Assembly (NCBI RefSeq): GCF_028707975.1 | Contig: NZ_JAQVZX010000014.1 | Location: 1 to 37,787 of the forward strand | Length of the DNA stretch: 37,787 nucleotides | Source: Syntrophomonas sp. | GTDB taxonomy: Bacteria; Bacillota; Syntrophomonadia; Syntrophomonadales; Syntrophomonadaceae | Reading direction: 5' to 3' | Shown: piece after piece, positions 1-11,105 of the stretch | Layout: each line of letters opens with the position of its first letter | How positions within the stretch are numbered: the first letter of the stretch is position 1 | Notes under the pieces: model-generated | The model's input: the letters and a program-made list of their open reading frames with translations, nothing else | Database searches by the model: none | What the model was told of the DNA's origin: nothing | Program-made: the position numbers and the translations under genes

Positions 1-118
1 GCCGACTTCCTTCAGATTCCTCGTCGCCGAGGACACCCTTGTCTTTGGCTGTACACTTCCCACTATCAGGGCGTGTTAGGGACTTTCACCCGTTAGACTA
101 TGCCCATGCAAGGCGAAC
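1..118 (-). mobile_element. 5' end of a group II intron (partial, runs off the left edge)
   Basis: Read on the minus strand, this stretch begins GTTCGCCTTGCATGGG and continues through GGTGAAAGTCCC and CAAGGGTGTCC to GAATCTGAAGGAAGTCGGC. These blocks and their order match the 5' part (domain I) of bacterial group II introns, which normally start with a GUGYG-like motif. It begins right after the T-run of the jag terminator. That is the placement known for class C introns, which insert behind rho-independent terminators. Domains II-VI and any reverse transcriptase would lie left of the window. The match is by memory of the family, and the exact 5' splice site is inferred from the terminator boundary. 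Confidence 0.75.
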
Positions 119-119
119 T

Positions 120-148
120 AAAAAAGGAGGCCCTCGCCTCGGGCCTCC
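120..148 (-). terminator. rho-independent terminator of the yidC-jag operon
   Basis: An 8-bp GC-rich stem (GGAGGCCC pairing with GGGCCTCC, positions 126-133 and 141-148) is followed on the minus strand by six T's. It lies 14 bases beyond the jag stop codon. The group II intron begins directly after the T-run. Confidence 0.9.
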
Positions 149-161
149 ATCACTGTCTTTT

Positions 162-791
162 TTATTTCTTCAAAGATATTACCACTTTCCTATTAGGCTC
201 ATCTCCCAGCGAAAAAGTAGTTATCTGGGGATCGGCCTGTAGAATGGTATGTACTACTCTTCTTTCCTGGGAACTCATCGGCCTCATGACTACATTTTTT
301 CGGGTTTTCTTAACCTTGTCTGAAAGTCTTAGGGCCAAGGCCTCGAGAGATTCCTCTCTTTTCTTGCGGTAGTCCTCTACATCAAGCAAGACCCGAATTC
401 TTTCCTCACGCTGCCGGTTAATGATTAAGCTGATAATATATTGCACCGCATTTAAAGTTTCGCCTTTCCGTCCAATCAAAAGGCCCATGTCATTGCCTAT
501 TATGTTTACTCTAACTCGACCGTCTTCCCATTCCACCCGATTAATCTGATAATCAATTTTCATCCGGCCAAGCAACTCATCTACCACCTGGCGAACTTCT
601 TCTTCCGGTTTCACCATCAGGGAAACCCTTACCACGGCGGGCTTTCTTCCTACCAGGCCAAGTATTCCTTTACTTGCTTCTTCCAGCACTTCAATAGAAA
701 CATCGTCAATTTCACATTCTAGTTCATCCAGGGCAGCTTTAATAGCTTCATCAACGTTTTTTCCTTTTTTTTCTACTGTTTGGATTTCCAT
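162..791 (-). CDS. jag: Jag/KhpB RNA-binding protein
   Basis: The 209-residue product has the three-part Jag layout: an N-terminal Jag_N region (about 1-50), a KH domain with the loop GLLIGRKGETLNAVQ near residues 103-117, and a C-terminal R3H domain with RRVVHTIL near 178-185. Family members bind RNA in the cytoplasm and influence cell elongation and division in Firmicutes. The ATG start is preceded by AGGAGG at good distance. The first 41 bases overlap the end of yidC in another frame, so the two genes are almost certainly co-transcribed and translationally linked, as is usual at the clostridial origin. Nothing in the domains looks damaged. Confidence 0.95.
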   Translation of the reverse strand: MEIQTVEKKGKNVDEAIKAALDELECEIDDVSIEVLEEASKGILGLVGRKPAVVRVSLMVKPEEEVRQVVDELLGRMKIDYQINRVEWEDGRVRVNIIGNDMGLLIGRKGETLNAVQYIISLIINRQREERIRVLLDVEDYRKKREESLEALALRLSDKVKKTRKNVVMRPMSSQERRVVHTILQADPQITTFSLGDEPNRKVVISLKK

Positions 792-1554
792 TAACGTTCT
801 TTCCTCCTTTTTCCCTCCCTGCTACCTTTTCCTCGGCCAAAGTATGCTGACCACTTGATTCCTCCAGTACCTCGTTCGCCATTTCCACCTGAACTCCTGT
901 TTCAGTTGCCAGTTTCACTTTATCACTGCTCCAGTTGATATAAAGCTGCTGCAAAATACCTAAAATATTAAAGGTTACCCAGTATAAAGGTAAGCCTGCC
1001 GGCATGGTAGCCGCTATCCAGGCCATAAAAAGTGGCATCACATACAACATGGACTTTTGCGTGGGATCTTTGGTATCAACCATAGATACTCGTTGCTGTA
1101 TAAAGGTGGTTGCCGCCGCTAGAACCGCTAGAATATACCAGGGGTCAGAACTGCCAATATTAGGAATCCATAAAAATCGAGCATGCTCCTCTACCGCAAA
1201 CTTGAAGTTGAATAATGACTGGTAAAAAGCAATAAATATCGGCATCTGTATCAAGAGGGGTAAGCATCCTCCCAAGGGATTAACCCCATGTTCTTTATAC
1301 AGTTCCATTACTTTTAACTGCATGGTTTGCGGGTCTTCTTTATATTTTTCCTGGATATATTTCATCCGGGGTTGAATTTTTTGCATAGCCCGCATGGATT
1401 TTAACTGCTTTTGCGTTACCGGAAAAAGAGCCAATTTTATCAATATGGTCATAAAAATAATAGCCAGCCCGTAATTAGCTACGCCCAGGCTATCGGTAAT
1501 ACCATACATAAACTGGATTACACTGGCAAACCACTGAACAAAAGAATGCCACAA
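751..1554 (-). CDS. yidC: YidC/SpoIIIJ/Oxa1 membrane protein insertase
   Basis: The 267-residue protein has the YidC core: a first membrane segment around NYGLAIIFMTILIKLALFPV, a charged loop (QKQLKSMRAMQ), then hydrophobic segments with CLPLLIQMPIFIAFYQ and ATMPAGLPLYW. Family members insert small membrane proteins into the cytoplasmic membrane with or without Sec. The C-terminus is long, lysine- and arginine-rich (ends RKKRKKR) and probably faces the ribosome. The start is a TTG with AGGAGG four bases upstream. The N-terminus has no lipoprotein signal with cysteine, unlike many Bacillus homologues. It follows yidD and overlaps jag. Confidence 0.95.
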   Translation of the reverse strand: MWHSFVQWFASVIQFMYGITDSLGVANYGLAIIFMTILIKLALFPVTQKQLKSMRAMQKIQPRMKYIQEKYKEDPQTMQLKVMELYKEHGVNPLGGCLPLLIQMPIFIAFYQSLFNFKFAVEEHARFLWIPNIGSSDPWYILAVLAAATTFIQQRVSMVDTKDPTQKSMLYVMPLFMAWIAATMPAGLPLYWVTFNILGILQQLYINWSSDKVKLATETGVQVEMANEVLEESSGQHTLAEEKVAGREKGGKNVNGNPNSRKKRKKR

Positions 1555-1637
1555 AGTTCCTCCTGCCTATCAAATTCAAGTGATGGCAGGTTCCACCTCC
1601 TTGCTAGCGAGGCAAATGCTCGCGAGGTAACCTATTA

Positions 1638-1844
1638 TTAAGGTACCGGATCATAGCCACCCGGATTGTACGGGTGACACCTGGCCAGTCTTTTTGCAGT
1701 TAACCAGCCTCCTTTGACTATTCCGTATTTCTTTATCGCTTCAATGGAATAGTGAGAACAGGAAGGATAGAAACGACATGAAGCAGGCCTGAAAAAGGTC
1801 GCCTTTTGATATATTTTAATTAGTATTATTAGCAGTTTTTGCAA
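1638..1844 (-). CDS. yidD: YidD membrane protein insertion efficiency factor
   Basis: This 68-residue protein carries the diagnostic YidD block [20 protein letters not shown], with three cysteines, followed by [21 protein letters not shown] and a Gly/Pro-rich end. YidD proteins are small amphipathic, membrane-associated factors that help YidC-dependent insertion. The start is a TTG that lies inside the 3' end of rnpA (29-base overlap), with only a weak GGCGGG ribosome site. Translation is therefore probably coupled to rnpA. The gene sits between rnpA and yidC, its usual position. Confidence 0.95.
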   Translation of the reverse strand: MQKLLIILIKIYQKATFFRPASCRFYPSCSHYSIEAIKKYGIVKGGWLTAKRLARCHPYNPGGYDPVP

Positions 1845-2175
1845 AAAGTCCCGCCTTCTTCATGATGAAAATATAATCTTTTTCTATACCCTCAAAAGAA
1901 GTCTTCCCGATACCGGCACGGGCTACCAGAACAATATCATGGTTTTTCCTTACTTGTCCCGGGTATTTGCGCACTATGGCTCGCAACTGTCTTTTTATCC
2001 TATTCCTTATTACAGCCATACCTACTTTTTTGTTGGTAATGAAACCAAAACGATTATTCTCCGCGGCATTTTCCAAGTAATACATTATTAAGTATCGCCC
2101 CGAAAATCTTTTTCCTTTTTCAAAAACGTTCCGGTATTCTTTACCGGTTCTAATCCTTGTTTTTTTATCCAGCAT
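1816..2175 (-). CDS. rnpA: ribonuclease P protein component
   Basis: The 119-residue basic protein contains the RNR motif in the form [16 protein letters not shown] near residues 55-70. This is the signature that contacts the RNase P RNA and the pre-tRNA leader. It assists the catalytic RNA in 5' maturation of tRNAs. The [13 protein letters not shown] stretch before it is also typical. It lies 41 bases after rpmH and overlaps yidD, giving the usual rpmH-rnpA-yidD-yidC-jag order. The last residues (KTANNTN) are in the overlap with yidD and look like an unconserved tail. Confidence 0.96.
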   Translation of the reverse strand: MLDKKTRIRTGKEYRNVFEKGKRFSGRYLIMYYLENAAENNRFGFITNKKVGMAVIRNRIKRQLRAIVRKYPGQVRKNHDIVLVARAGIGKTSFEGIEKDYIFIMKKAGLFAKTANNTN

Positions 2176-2216
2176 AAAAACCTTCCCTGGGGAAAATAAA
2201 AGGCCGCTTTTACGAC

Positions 2217-2351
2217 CTATGCGGAAATAATCTTTCTTCCCTTTTTCCTCCTGTTGGCCAGAATTTTTCTTCCACCCGCGCTTGCCATCCTGGCTCTAAA
2301 ACCATGTTCTCGTTTTCTTTGCCGATTCTTCGGCTGAAAGGTTCTCTTCAC
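2217..2351 (-). CDS. rpmH: 50S ribosomal protein L34
   Basis: Reading the minus strand from a GTG at 2351 gives 44 residues: a [20 protein letters not shown] opening, then [19 protein letters not shown] and IISA. This is the full length and consensus of L34, a small very basic protein of the large ribosomal subunit. AGGAGG lies 11 bases before the GTG, and no better start is available. It is the first gene of the leftward operon and has a strong promoter about 80 bases upstream. Confidence 0.97.
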   Translation of the reverse strand: MKRTFQPKNRQRKREHGFRARMASAGGRKILANRRKKGRKIISA

Positions 2352-2430
2352 TATATCCCTTGCCTCCTAACTGGTTAACTGTAACCCTGTCAACAGAGCT
2401 CAACTGCATAAATAATATAAATACCCTACT

Positions 2431-2460
2431 ATTATATTGATTAAACCCCTTAAATGTCAA
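2431..2460 (-). promoter_or_regulatory. promoter of the rpmH operon
   Basis: On the minus strand TTGACA (2460-2455) and TATAAT (2436-2431) are separated by 18 bases, both perfect sigma-A hexamers. This is the best promoter in the rpmH-dnaA intergenic region and points at rpmH. Confidence 0.85.
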
Positions 2461-2665
2461 GAATTCAAGGAAGTTTGTGCACTTCAAATTTAATTTTTTT
2501 TCTGCTATGATTATACTATATTTGTGCTTTAATCCCAAATAACCTGTAAACGCGCATTAGCATGTGATCGCTATTGATTTTGCCGGAGTAAGTTTATTCT
2601 AATATATCTATGCAAGCAAAATAATAATTATGACTTTTCGCAGTGGAATCAAGAGAGACTTTGTT

Positions 2666-2705
2666 TTTTCCACAGCCTGTGTAATTCTTTATTTGCTTTT
2701 CCACA
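2666..2705 (+). promoter_or_regulatory. two DnaA-box-like sites upstream of dnaA
   Basis: TTTTCCACA occurs at 2666-2674 and again at 2697-2705, one mismatch from the DnaA box TTATCCACA and 31 bases apart (about three helical turns). The second ends 18 bases before the dnaA start. They could serve autoregulation of dnaA or the upstream half of a bipartite origin. The rest of 2352-2723 is AT-rich; I see no clear sigma-A promoter for dnaA in it. Confidence 0.5.
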
Positions 2706-2723
2706 ACAAAGCGGAGGTTAAGT

Positions 2724-4034
2724 ATGTCTAATTATAAAGAATATTCTCTTGTCTGGAATGAAGTTTTGGATTATATGTATAAAGAGATCGGCTCAACCAG
2801 CTTTGAAATCTGGTTTTCTCGGGTAAAATTCTCCTCCTTTAAAAACAATAGCTTTTGCATAATCGTCCCTGATTCTCTGAGCAAAGAGTGGATTGAATCA
2901 CGCTATATGGACATAATGCAAAACAAATTGCGCAGTTTAATCGATCAAAGTGTGACTCTGAGCATTACTTCGGAAATTATCTCTGGTAAAAAAGAGCCTG
3001 TATCCGCTTTAAATCCAAAATATACTTTTGACACTTTTGTTGTGGGAAACAGTAATCGCTTTGCTCATGCTGCTTGTTATGCCGTAGGTGAATCTCCTTT
3101 TAAATCCTATAATCCTCTTTTTATCTATGGGGGGGTAGGCCTGGGTAAAACTCATTTAATGCAAGCCATCGGTCATCACATTCTTTCTAGAAGATCCACT
3201 TATCAGGTTATGTATGTCTCCTCCGAACAATTTACCAATGACCTGATAAGTTCCATCAAAGACGATACTACTTCTTCATTTAGAAATAAATACCGCAGTA
3301 TTGATGTTTTGCTCGTTGATGATATTCAATTCCTGGCGGGGAAGGAGCGAACTCAGGAAGAATTCTTTCACACTTTTAATACCCTCCACGAATCAAATAA
3401 ACAGGTAGTTATCTCCAGTGATCGGCCACCCCGGAATATTCCTACACTGGAAGACCGTTTGCGCTCGCGCTTTGAATGGGGTTTAATTACTGATATTCAA
3501 CCACCTGATCTGGAAACAAGAATCGCGATATTAAGAAAAAAAGCCCAGGTAGAAAACCTTAATATCCCCTATTCCATACTGGACTACATAGCCAATTATA
3601 TAGATTCGAACATCAGGGAACTGGAGGGGGCACTTATTCGCCTGGTGGCCTTTGCTACTATTAATAATAAACCTCTGGACATGAATACTGCGGCTGAAGC
3701 ATTGAAGGATATTCTGCCTCCTCCTAGACCCCGAAAAATTACTATAGAAACTATTCAAAAAACGGTAGCCGCACATTATAATTTGGAAATTAACGAAATT
3801 ATTTCAAAAAAAAGAAATAAACCACTGGTCTACCCCCGCCATATAGCCATGTATCTTTGTCGTAAACTGACCGATGCTTCCTTTCCACAGATTGGAGAGC
3901 AATTTGGCGGAAGAGACCATACCACGGTTATGCATGCCAATGAAAAATTAACCAATGAATTATTATCTGACCGTGAACTGGCCGCCGAAATAGAAGTATT
4001 GTGCAAAAAAATCGACCCTAACCATATTATTTAA
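2724..4034 (+). CDS. dnaA: chromosomal replication initiator protein DnaA
   Basis: The 436-residue protein has all four DnaA domains: an N-terminal oligomerisation domain (about 1-80), a short linker, an AAA+ ATPase with Walker A GGVGLGKTH (136-144) and Walker B LLVDD (196-200), and a C-terminal DNA-binding domain with the signature GGRDHTTVMHANEKL starting at 395. It binds DnaA boxes and opens the origin. The ATG has GGAGG seven bases upstream. The linker is short, so the protein is slightly smaller than B. subtilis DnaA (446). The box and trio array that follows is its likely target. Confidence 0.98.
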   Translation: MSNYKEYSLVWNEVLDYMYKEIGSTSFEIWFSRVKFSSFKNNSFCIIVPDSLSKEWIESRYMDIMQNKLRSLIDQSVTLSITSEIISGKKEPVSALNPKYTFDTFVVGNSNRFAHAACYAVGESPFKSYNPLFIYGGVGLGKTHLMQAIGHHILSRRSTYQVMYVSSEQFTNDLISSIKDDTTSSFRNKYRSIDVLLVDDIQFLAGKERTQEEFFHTFNTLHESNKQVVISSDRPPRNIPTLEDRLRSRFEWGLITDIQPPDLETRIAILRKKAQVENLNIPYSILDYIANYIDSNIRELEGALIRLVAFATINNKPLDMNTAAEALKDILPPPRPRKITIETIQKTVAAHYNLEINEIISKKRNKPLVYPRHIAMYLCRKLTDASFPQIGEQFGGRDHTTVMHANEKLTNELLSDRELAAEIEVLCKKIDPNHII

Positions 4035-4160
4035 AAATTATCAACAAGCTTATCAACCGCAAGATATCCCTTGTTTTAAGGGTTTGAGACGCTTATCCAC
4101 AATTTTCAAGCCCCTACTACTATTACTACTAAATTGTTAATAAAAAAAAGAAAAAGAGGA
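4035..4160 (+). other. oriC: replication origin: DnaA boxes and DnaA-trio unwinding element
   Basis: The dnaA-dnaN gap holds TTATCAACA (4038-4046), TTATCAACC (4050-4058) and a perfect DnaA box TTATCCACA (4093-4101). These are followed by a short GC patch (4110-4114), then the triplets CTA CTA CTA TTA CTA CTA (4114-4131), and an A-rich tract to about 4155. A box, a GC-rich spacer and tandem trinucleotides is the layout of the basal unwinding system described for B. subtilis, where DnaA is loaded onto a single strand through DnaA-trios. Strand opening would proceed toward dnaN. Confidence 0.85.
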
Positions 4161-4176
4161 CGATGGAGGTTTTTGT

Positions 4177-5319
4177 ATGAAACTAACTATTGAGAAGAGA
4201 GATTTACTTGCTATCACCAGTCTAGTCTATAGAGCTGCTTCCAGTAAAAATGCTATACCAGTTTTGTCAGGACTCCTCCTGGAGACAGATCCAGATACTG
4301 GTTTAACTATGACCGCAACCGATATGGAGATAGGAGTAAAGGCTAGCACTGCTAAAAGCGAAGTTATTGAAAAAGGCAGTGTTTTGGTCAATGCTCATTA
4401 TTTTTTTGATTTTGTCAAGTTGTTGCCTGAAGCGCAAATTTTTATTGGATTAAACCAGGAAACATCTAGATTAGATATTAATTACGGGCGTTCAACAGGT
4501 TTCATTAATACCTATAGAGACTATGAATATCCAGAACTTCCCTTAAAAAAAATTAAACCCTGTTTTTCCATAAGCCAGGAAATATTAAAAGATGCTCTTA
4601 AGAAGACAGTATTTGCCGCTGCCAACACCCATTTTCGTCAGGTCTTTACGGGAGTTTTGTTCGATTTAAAGGAAGGAGGCCAATTAAATATAGTGGCTTC
4701 TGATACCCACCGCTTGGCCCGTTATTTTTGTACTATCCAGCCAACGGCTCCAGAACCCTTAAGTTTTATTATTCCGGCCCGAACAGCTACTGAAGTTCTC
4801 CGATTATTAGATGACAGCCCGGAAGAGATAAATATAGGTTTAAGTGATAATAATGTGAGTTTTTATCGCAACAATGTTTTGTTGCTATCACGGCTTATAG
4901 AAGGACAATACCCCAATTATGAGCAGGTAATACCCCGCTCTTTTAGCTACAAAGTAAAGCTGGATACGCAGATTTTGGCTGATACTCTGGAAAGAGCTCG
5001 GGTCATGCCTTCGGATGATAAATTAAAAATACAGTATACCCGCTTTAAGTTCGAAGAAAATGAGGTGGAGGTAAATACTTTTTCGGAAATAATGGGGGAA
5101 ATTGCTGAAGTTATAGAGATTAGTAATGCAAGTGAAGGCGAAGGGGGATTAAATATTGCTTTTAATACCAATTACTTTCTTGATGTGGTAAAAATTCTAG
5201 ATGGGGAAGCCAGGGAACTAGTAATAAATCTATCCAGTTTATTAGGACCAGCCATGATTGAAAATCCGCAAAAAGACAACTATCTTTATGTATTGGTACC
5301 TTTACGAACAAGTAACTAA
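4177..5319 (+). CDS. dnaN: DNA polymerase III beta sliding clamp
   Basis: At 380 residues this has the normal beta-clamp length and opening (MKLTIEKRDLLAITSLVYRA). It contains the typical LSGLLLETD, GVLFDLKEGG and ASDTHRLARY blocks that mark the domain boundaries. The dimeric ring encircles DNA and tethers the replicative polymerase and repair enzymes. GGAGG lies nine bases before the ATG. It follows dnaA across the origin element and precedes recF by 19 bases. The C-terminus (YVLVPLRTSN) keeps the hydrophobic pocket-forming end, although the more usual MPMR is replaced by VPLR. Confidence 0.97.
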   Translation: MKLTIEKRDLLAITSLVYRAASSKNAIPVLSGLLLETDPDTGLTMTATDMEIGVKASTAKSEVIEKGSVLVNAHYFFDFVKLLPEAQIFIGLNQETSRLDINYGRSTGFINTYRDYEYPELPLKKIKPCFSISQEILKDALKKTVFAAANTHFRQVFTGVLFDLKEGGQLNIVASDTHRLARYFCTIQPTAPEPLSFIIPARTATEVLRLLDDSPEEINIGLSDNNVSFYRNNVLLLSRLIEGQYPNYEQVIPRSFSYKVKLDTQILADTLERARVMPSDDKLKIQYTRFKFEENEVEVNTFSEIMGEIAEVIEISNASEGEGGLNIAFNTNYFLDVVKILDGEARELVINLSSLLGPAMIENPQKDNYLYVLVPLRTSN

Positions 5320-5338
5320 AATGAAAGAAAGATAGATA

Positions 5339-6436
5339 TTGAAAATTAAGAATTTTCAAATTAGAGATTTTCGTAATTTAAAAAAGATTGAATACCACCC
5401 TTCGCCCGGCCTAAATATTTTTTATGGAGATAATGCCCAGGGTAAGACTAATATTTTGGAAGCATTATTCTATTTGTCAACGGGGATTTCTTTCCGTACG
5501 AACAAAGAAAAAACTTTAATTAGATATGAGGCCCCAAGCTTTCAGATTCATGCACGCTATAATCACCAGGATAGAATTATTGATTCTAGTATTAATTATG
5601 GTCAGGAAGCTAAGATTTTTAGAATCAATAAGAAAAGAGCTAGCTATAATCATCCTGACCGTTTGAGAGTAATTCTTTTTTCTCCAGATGATCTCTATTT
5701 AGTTAAAGGAGCGCCTAATAAGCGCCGTTTTTTTATAGATTTCCTCCTGGGACAGATATCTAACGAATATTTATTTAACTTAGATAATTATAGAAAATCT
5801 CTAAAAAAAAGGAATTTATTATTAAAAAAAGAAGAAGCTAATGGTAGAAGTTTTGCTATAATTAATGATATTTTTATTGAGTATGCAGCCAAATTGCTAA
5901 TATCAAGATTAAATCTGATCAATGTTCTAGATGAAGCCATACAGGATATTTACCCACAGATAAACGATGATGATGGGCTATTAAAAATACGATATGCCCT
6001 TTCATTTCCTGTTGATAGTGGTAAAATTAATCTGGATATACTCCAGGACAGCTTAAAGAAACAAATCGAAAATGAAGCGGAAAAGGAAAGGAAAAGAAAA
6101 ACCACTCTGCTGGGTCCACATCTGGATGATGTGCATATTTATCTAAACGAACAGATGGCCCGCTTATTTGCCTCCCAAGGCCAGCAAAGAAATATAGTTA
6201 TTTGTTTGAAACTGGCAGAAATAATGACTTTTCAAAAGATAAAAGGCAATTTTCCCATATTCCTGCTGGATGAGGTACTGGCCGAACTGGATGATGCTAG
6301 AAGCAATAAACTATTGAATTTTTTGGACCAGTCCTCTTTTCAGAGTTTCCTTACATCGGTAAAAATGGAGAATACAGATGCTTTGTCCGTCTCGATTTCA
6401 ATGGTTAAGGATGGCTGTTTACTTGGAAAGGAGTAG
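5339..6436 (+). CDS. recF: DNA replication and repair protein RecF
   Basis: The 365-residue protein is an ABC/SMC-like ATPase. Walker A is GDNAQGKT (30-37), the signature motif is ASQGQQRN near 278-285, and Walker B plus the D-loop read [12 protein letters not shown] near 310-321. RecF loads RecA at gaps together with RecO and RecR in the cytoplasm. The start is a TTG; the first residues [13 protein letters not shown] fit RecF N-termini exactly. The ribosome site is weak (GAAAGAAAG), so expression may be low or coupled to dnaN 19 bases upstream. Family members also share this dnaN-recF-gyrB neighbourhood. Confidence 0.96.
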   Translation: MKIKNFQIRDFRNLKKIEYHPSPGLNIFYGDNAQGKTNILEALFYLSTGISFRTNKEKTLIRYEAPSFQIHARYNHQDRIIDSSINYGQEAKIFRINKKRASYNHPDRLRVILFSPDDLYLVKGAPNKRRFFIDFLLGQISNEYLFNLDNYRKSLKKRNLLLKKEEANGRSFAIINDIFIEYAAKLLISRLNLINVLDEAIQDIYPQINDDDGLLKIRYALSFPVDSGKINLDILQDSLKKQIENEAEKERKRKTTLLGPHLDDVHIYLNEQMARLFASQGQQRNIVICLKLAEIMTFQKIKGNFPIFLLDEVLAELDDARSNKLLNFLDQSSFQSFLTSVKMENTDALSVSISMVKDGCLLGKE

Positions 6437-6441
6437 TTTTT

Positions 6442-8603
<2,162 letters not shown>

Positions 8604-8617
8604 GAGGAAGACAGAAA

Positions 8618-11056
8618 TTGGCACAGGATAGTCTGTTTGGTAAAGTAATACCCATAGATATTGAAAAGGAAGTAAAGAAATCCTTTCTGGAATACTCCAT
8701 GAGCGTCATAGTATCCCGGGCCTTGCCAGACGTACGCGATGGGCTAAAACCAGTGCATCGCCGGATTTTGTATGCTTTGCATGAACAGGGTATGACCCAT
8801 GATAAACCGCATAAAAAATCCGCCAATATCGTGGGAGAGGTAATGGGTAAATATCATCCCCATGGGGATTCGGCTATTTACCAGACCATGGTCAAACTGG
8901 CCCAGAAATTTGCCATGCGCTACCCGCTGGTTGATGGACATGGGAACTTTGGTTCCATTGACGGAGATGCTGCGGCGGCCATGAGGTATACGGAATCCAG
9001 AATGGCCCGGATAGCGGCGGAACTACTTAAGGATATTGACAAGGACACCGTAGACTGGCGGGCCAATTATGATGACAGCCGGGAAGAACCGCAGGTGCTG
9101 CCGGCCCGGATACCCAATCTTTTGATCAACGGTTCCGCTGGGATAGCTGTAGGCATGGCCACCAATATACCTCCGCATAATTTGCGGGAAGTAATAACGG
9201 GAATTAAAGAATATATTGATAATCCGGAGATCACTATTGACGAGCTAATGCTAAGCATTCCCGGCCCAGATTTTCCCACCGGGGGAATTTTGGCGGCCCG
9301 CGGTATCAGACAAGCTTATGAGACCGGCCGTGCAACCATAAGAACCAGAGCTCGTTACGAAATCGAAGAAAAAAGGGGCGGCAAGTGTGCTATTGTGGTT
9401 AACGAGATACCCTATCAGGTTAATAAAGCCCGCCTAGTCGAAAAGATTGCGGGATTGGTACGGGACAAGAAGGTAGAAGGCATTGTCGACCTCAGGGACG
9501 AATCCGACCGTAAAGGAATCCGGATAGTTATAGAATTACGCAAAGATGTGAATGTCAATGTGGTCTTGAACAAGCTCTTCCGGCATACCCAGATGGAAGA
9601 CAGTTTCGGCATCATCATGCTGAGCCTGGTTAACGGAGAACCCCGGATACTGAACCTGAAGGAAATGATACAATATTATGTTCAACACCGGCAGGAAGTC
9701 ATTAAGCGAAGAACAGCCTATGAACTCAAGCTGGCCAGGAACCGCAAACATATTTTGGAAGGCTTGAAAATAGCCCTGGACAACCTGGATGAGATCATAG
9801 AGCTGATAAGGAACTCACGCGACCGTGAAACCGCCAGAGGCGGCTTGCAGAGTCGCTTTGGCTTGAGCGAAATACAGGCCAATGCCATACTGGATATGCG
9901 CTTAGCCCAACTGACCGGATTGGAAAGAAGCAAAGTAGAAAACGAATATGAGGAAGTGCTGCTGAAAATCGCCGACTTTGAAGATATTCTGGCCCGCCCG
10001 GAAAGAGTTCTGGCCATAATAAAAGAAGACCTGGATGAGATTGAAAAAAGGTATGGCGACAAGAGACGGACGGAGATAAGCCAGGAAGAAAACACCTATG
10101 CCGAAGAAGATTTTATCGAGGATCATGAAGTGGTTATAACCCTCAGCAATCGGGGCTATGTCAAACGACAGCCGCTGGACACTTATCGGTCCCAGAAAAG
10201 GGGAGGGAAAGGTGTAAGTGCCACTACTATCAGAGCTGAGGATTTTGCCAATGATGTGCTGGTTACTTCAGCCCTGGCTACCTTGCTTTTCTTCACCAAC
10301 CAGGGCCGGGTTTTCACCACCAGAGCCTTTCAGATACCTGAATCCTCGCGACAGGCCAAGGGAATGCCCCTGGTGAATTTTTTGGAATTGCGTCCCGGGG
10401 AAAAGGTGAGCACTATAGTGGGGGCCAGGGACTTTAATGTCGATCATCGCCTGCTGATGGTAACCCGAAAAGGAATAATAAAGAAAACCGCCTTGAAGGC
10501 TTTCGAAAATGTAAGGAGAACCGGAATGATAGCGGTTAACCTTCGTGAGGGCGATGAACTGGTGGGAGTCATACGGGTAAAGACCGGGAGCAAAGTAATG
10601 ATAGCAAATTCCCGGGGGATATCAATCATGTTTGATGAAAAGCAGGTGCGAACCATGGGTAGGACCGCCGCCGGGGTTAAAGCCATAAGGCTTGCGAAAG
10701 ATGATTATGTGGTGGGGCTGGATCGCTATCGGGAAGATGCCGATGTCTTGCTGGTAACCGAGAAGGGCTATGGCAAGAGAACGGCCTTAAGCGAATTCAG
10801 GCTGCAGAATCGAGGAGGGAAAGGCTTAAAAGCCATTGAAATAACTAGGAAAAATGGCAAGTTAGTAGCCTTCAAAATCGTATCGAAGGAGGATGAGCTG
10901 GTTATTCTAACGAGTGAAGGCAACATTATCCGCCTGGAAGTAGACGATATTTCGCAACAGAAACGCTATTCCCGAGGGGTATTATTGATGAGGTTGCCGG
11001 AAGAAGACCGTATTGTAGGCGTGGCTCGTTTTAGGATTGAAAAAGAAGAGGACTAG
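8618..11056 (+). CDS. gyrA: DNA gyrase subunit A
   Basis: The 812-residue protein carries the breakage-reunion domain, with the active-site tyrosine in [12 protein letters not shown] (Tyr124), and a C-terminal six-bladed pinwheel with the GyrA-box SQKRGGKG, which distinguishes gyrase from topoisomerase IV. The quinolone-resistance region reads HGDSAIYQT: the serine is wild type but the acidic residue found in E. coli and B. subtilis (Asp87, Glu88) is a glutamine here. The start is a TTG with AGGAGG upstream. It lies 14 bases after gyrB, so both subunits come from one transcript. Confidence 0.98.
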   Translation: MAQDSLFGKVIPIDIEKEVKKSFLEYSMSVIVSRALPDVRDGLKPVHRRILYALHEQGMTHDKPHKKSANIVGEVMGKYHPHGDSAIYQTMVKLAQKFAMRYPLVDGHGNFGSIDGDAAAAMRYTESRMARIAAELLKDIDKDTVDWRANYDDSREEPQVLPARIPNLLINGSAGIAVGMATNIPPHNLREVITGIKEYIDNPEITIDELMLSIPGPDFPTGGILAARGIRQAYETGRATIRTRARYEIEEKRGGKCAIVVNEIPYQVNKARLVEKIAGLVRDKKVEGIVDLRDESDRKGIRIVIELRKDVNVNVVLNKLFRHTQMEDSFGIIMLSLVNGEPRILNLKEMIQYYVQHRQEVIKRRTAYELKLARNRKHILEGLKIALDNLDEIIELIRNSRDRETARGGLQSRFGLSEIQANAILDMRLAQLTGLERSKVENEYEEVLLKIADFEDILARPERVLAIIKEDLDEIEKRYGDKRRTEISQEENTYAEEDFIEDHEVVITLSNRGYVKRQPLDTYRSQKRGGKGVSATTIRAEDFANDVLVTSALATLLFFTNQGRVFTTRAFQIPESSRQAKGMPLVNFLELRPGEKVSTIVGARDFNVDHRLLMVTRKGIIKKTALKAFENVRRTGMIAVNLREGDELVGVIRVKTGSKVMIANSRGISIMFDEKQVRTMGRTAAGVKAIRLAKDDYVVGLDRYREDADVLLVTEKGYGKRTALSEFRLQNRGGKGLKAIEITRKNGKLVAFKIVSKEDELVILTSEGNIIRLEVDDISQQKRYSRGVLLMRLPEEDRIVGVARFRIEKEED

Positions 11057-11105
11057 AGAGGGAATAAAAGACCCCTAATCCCCAGAATTAAGGGAGGGAA
11101 AAAAG

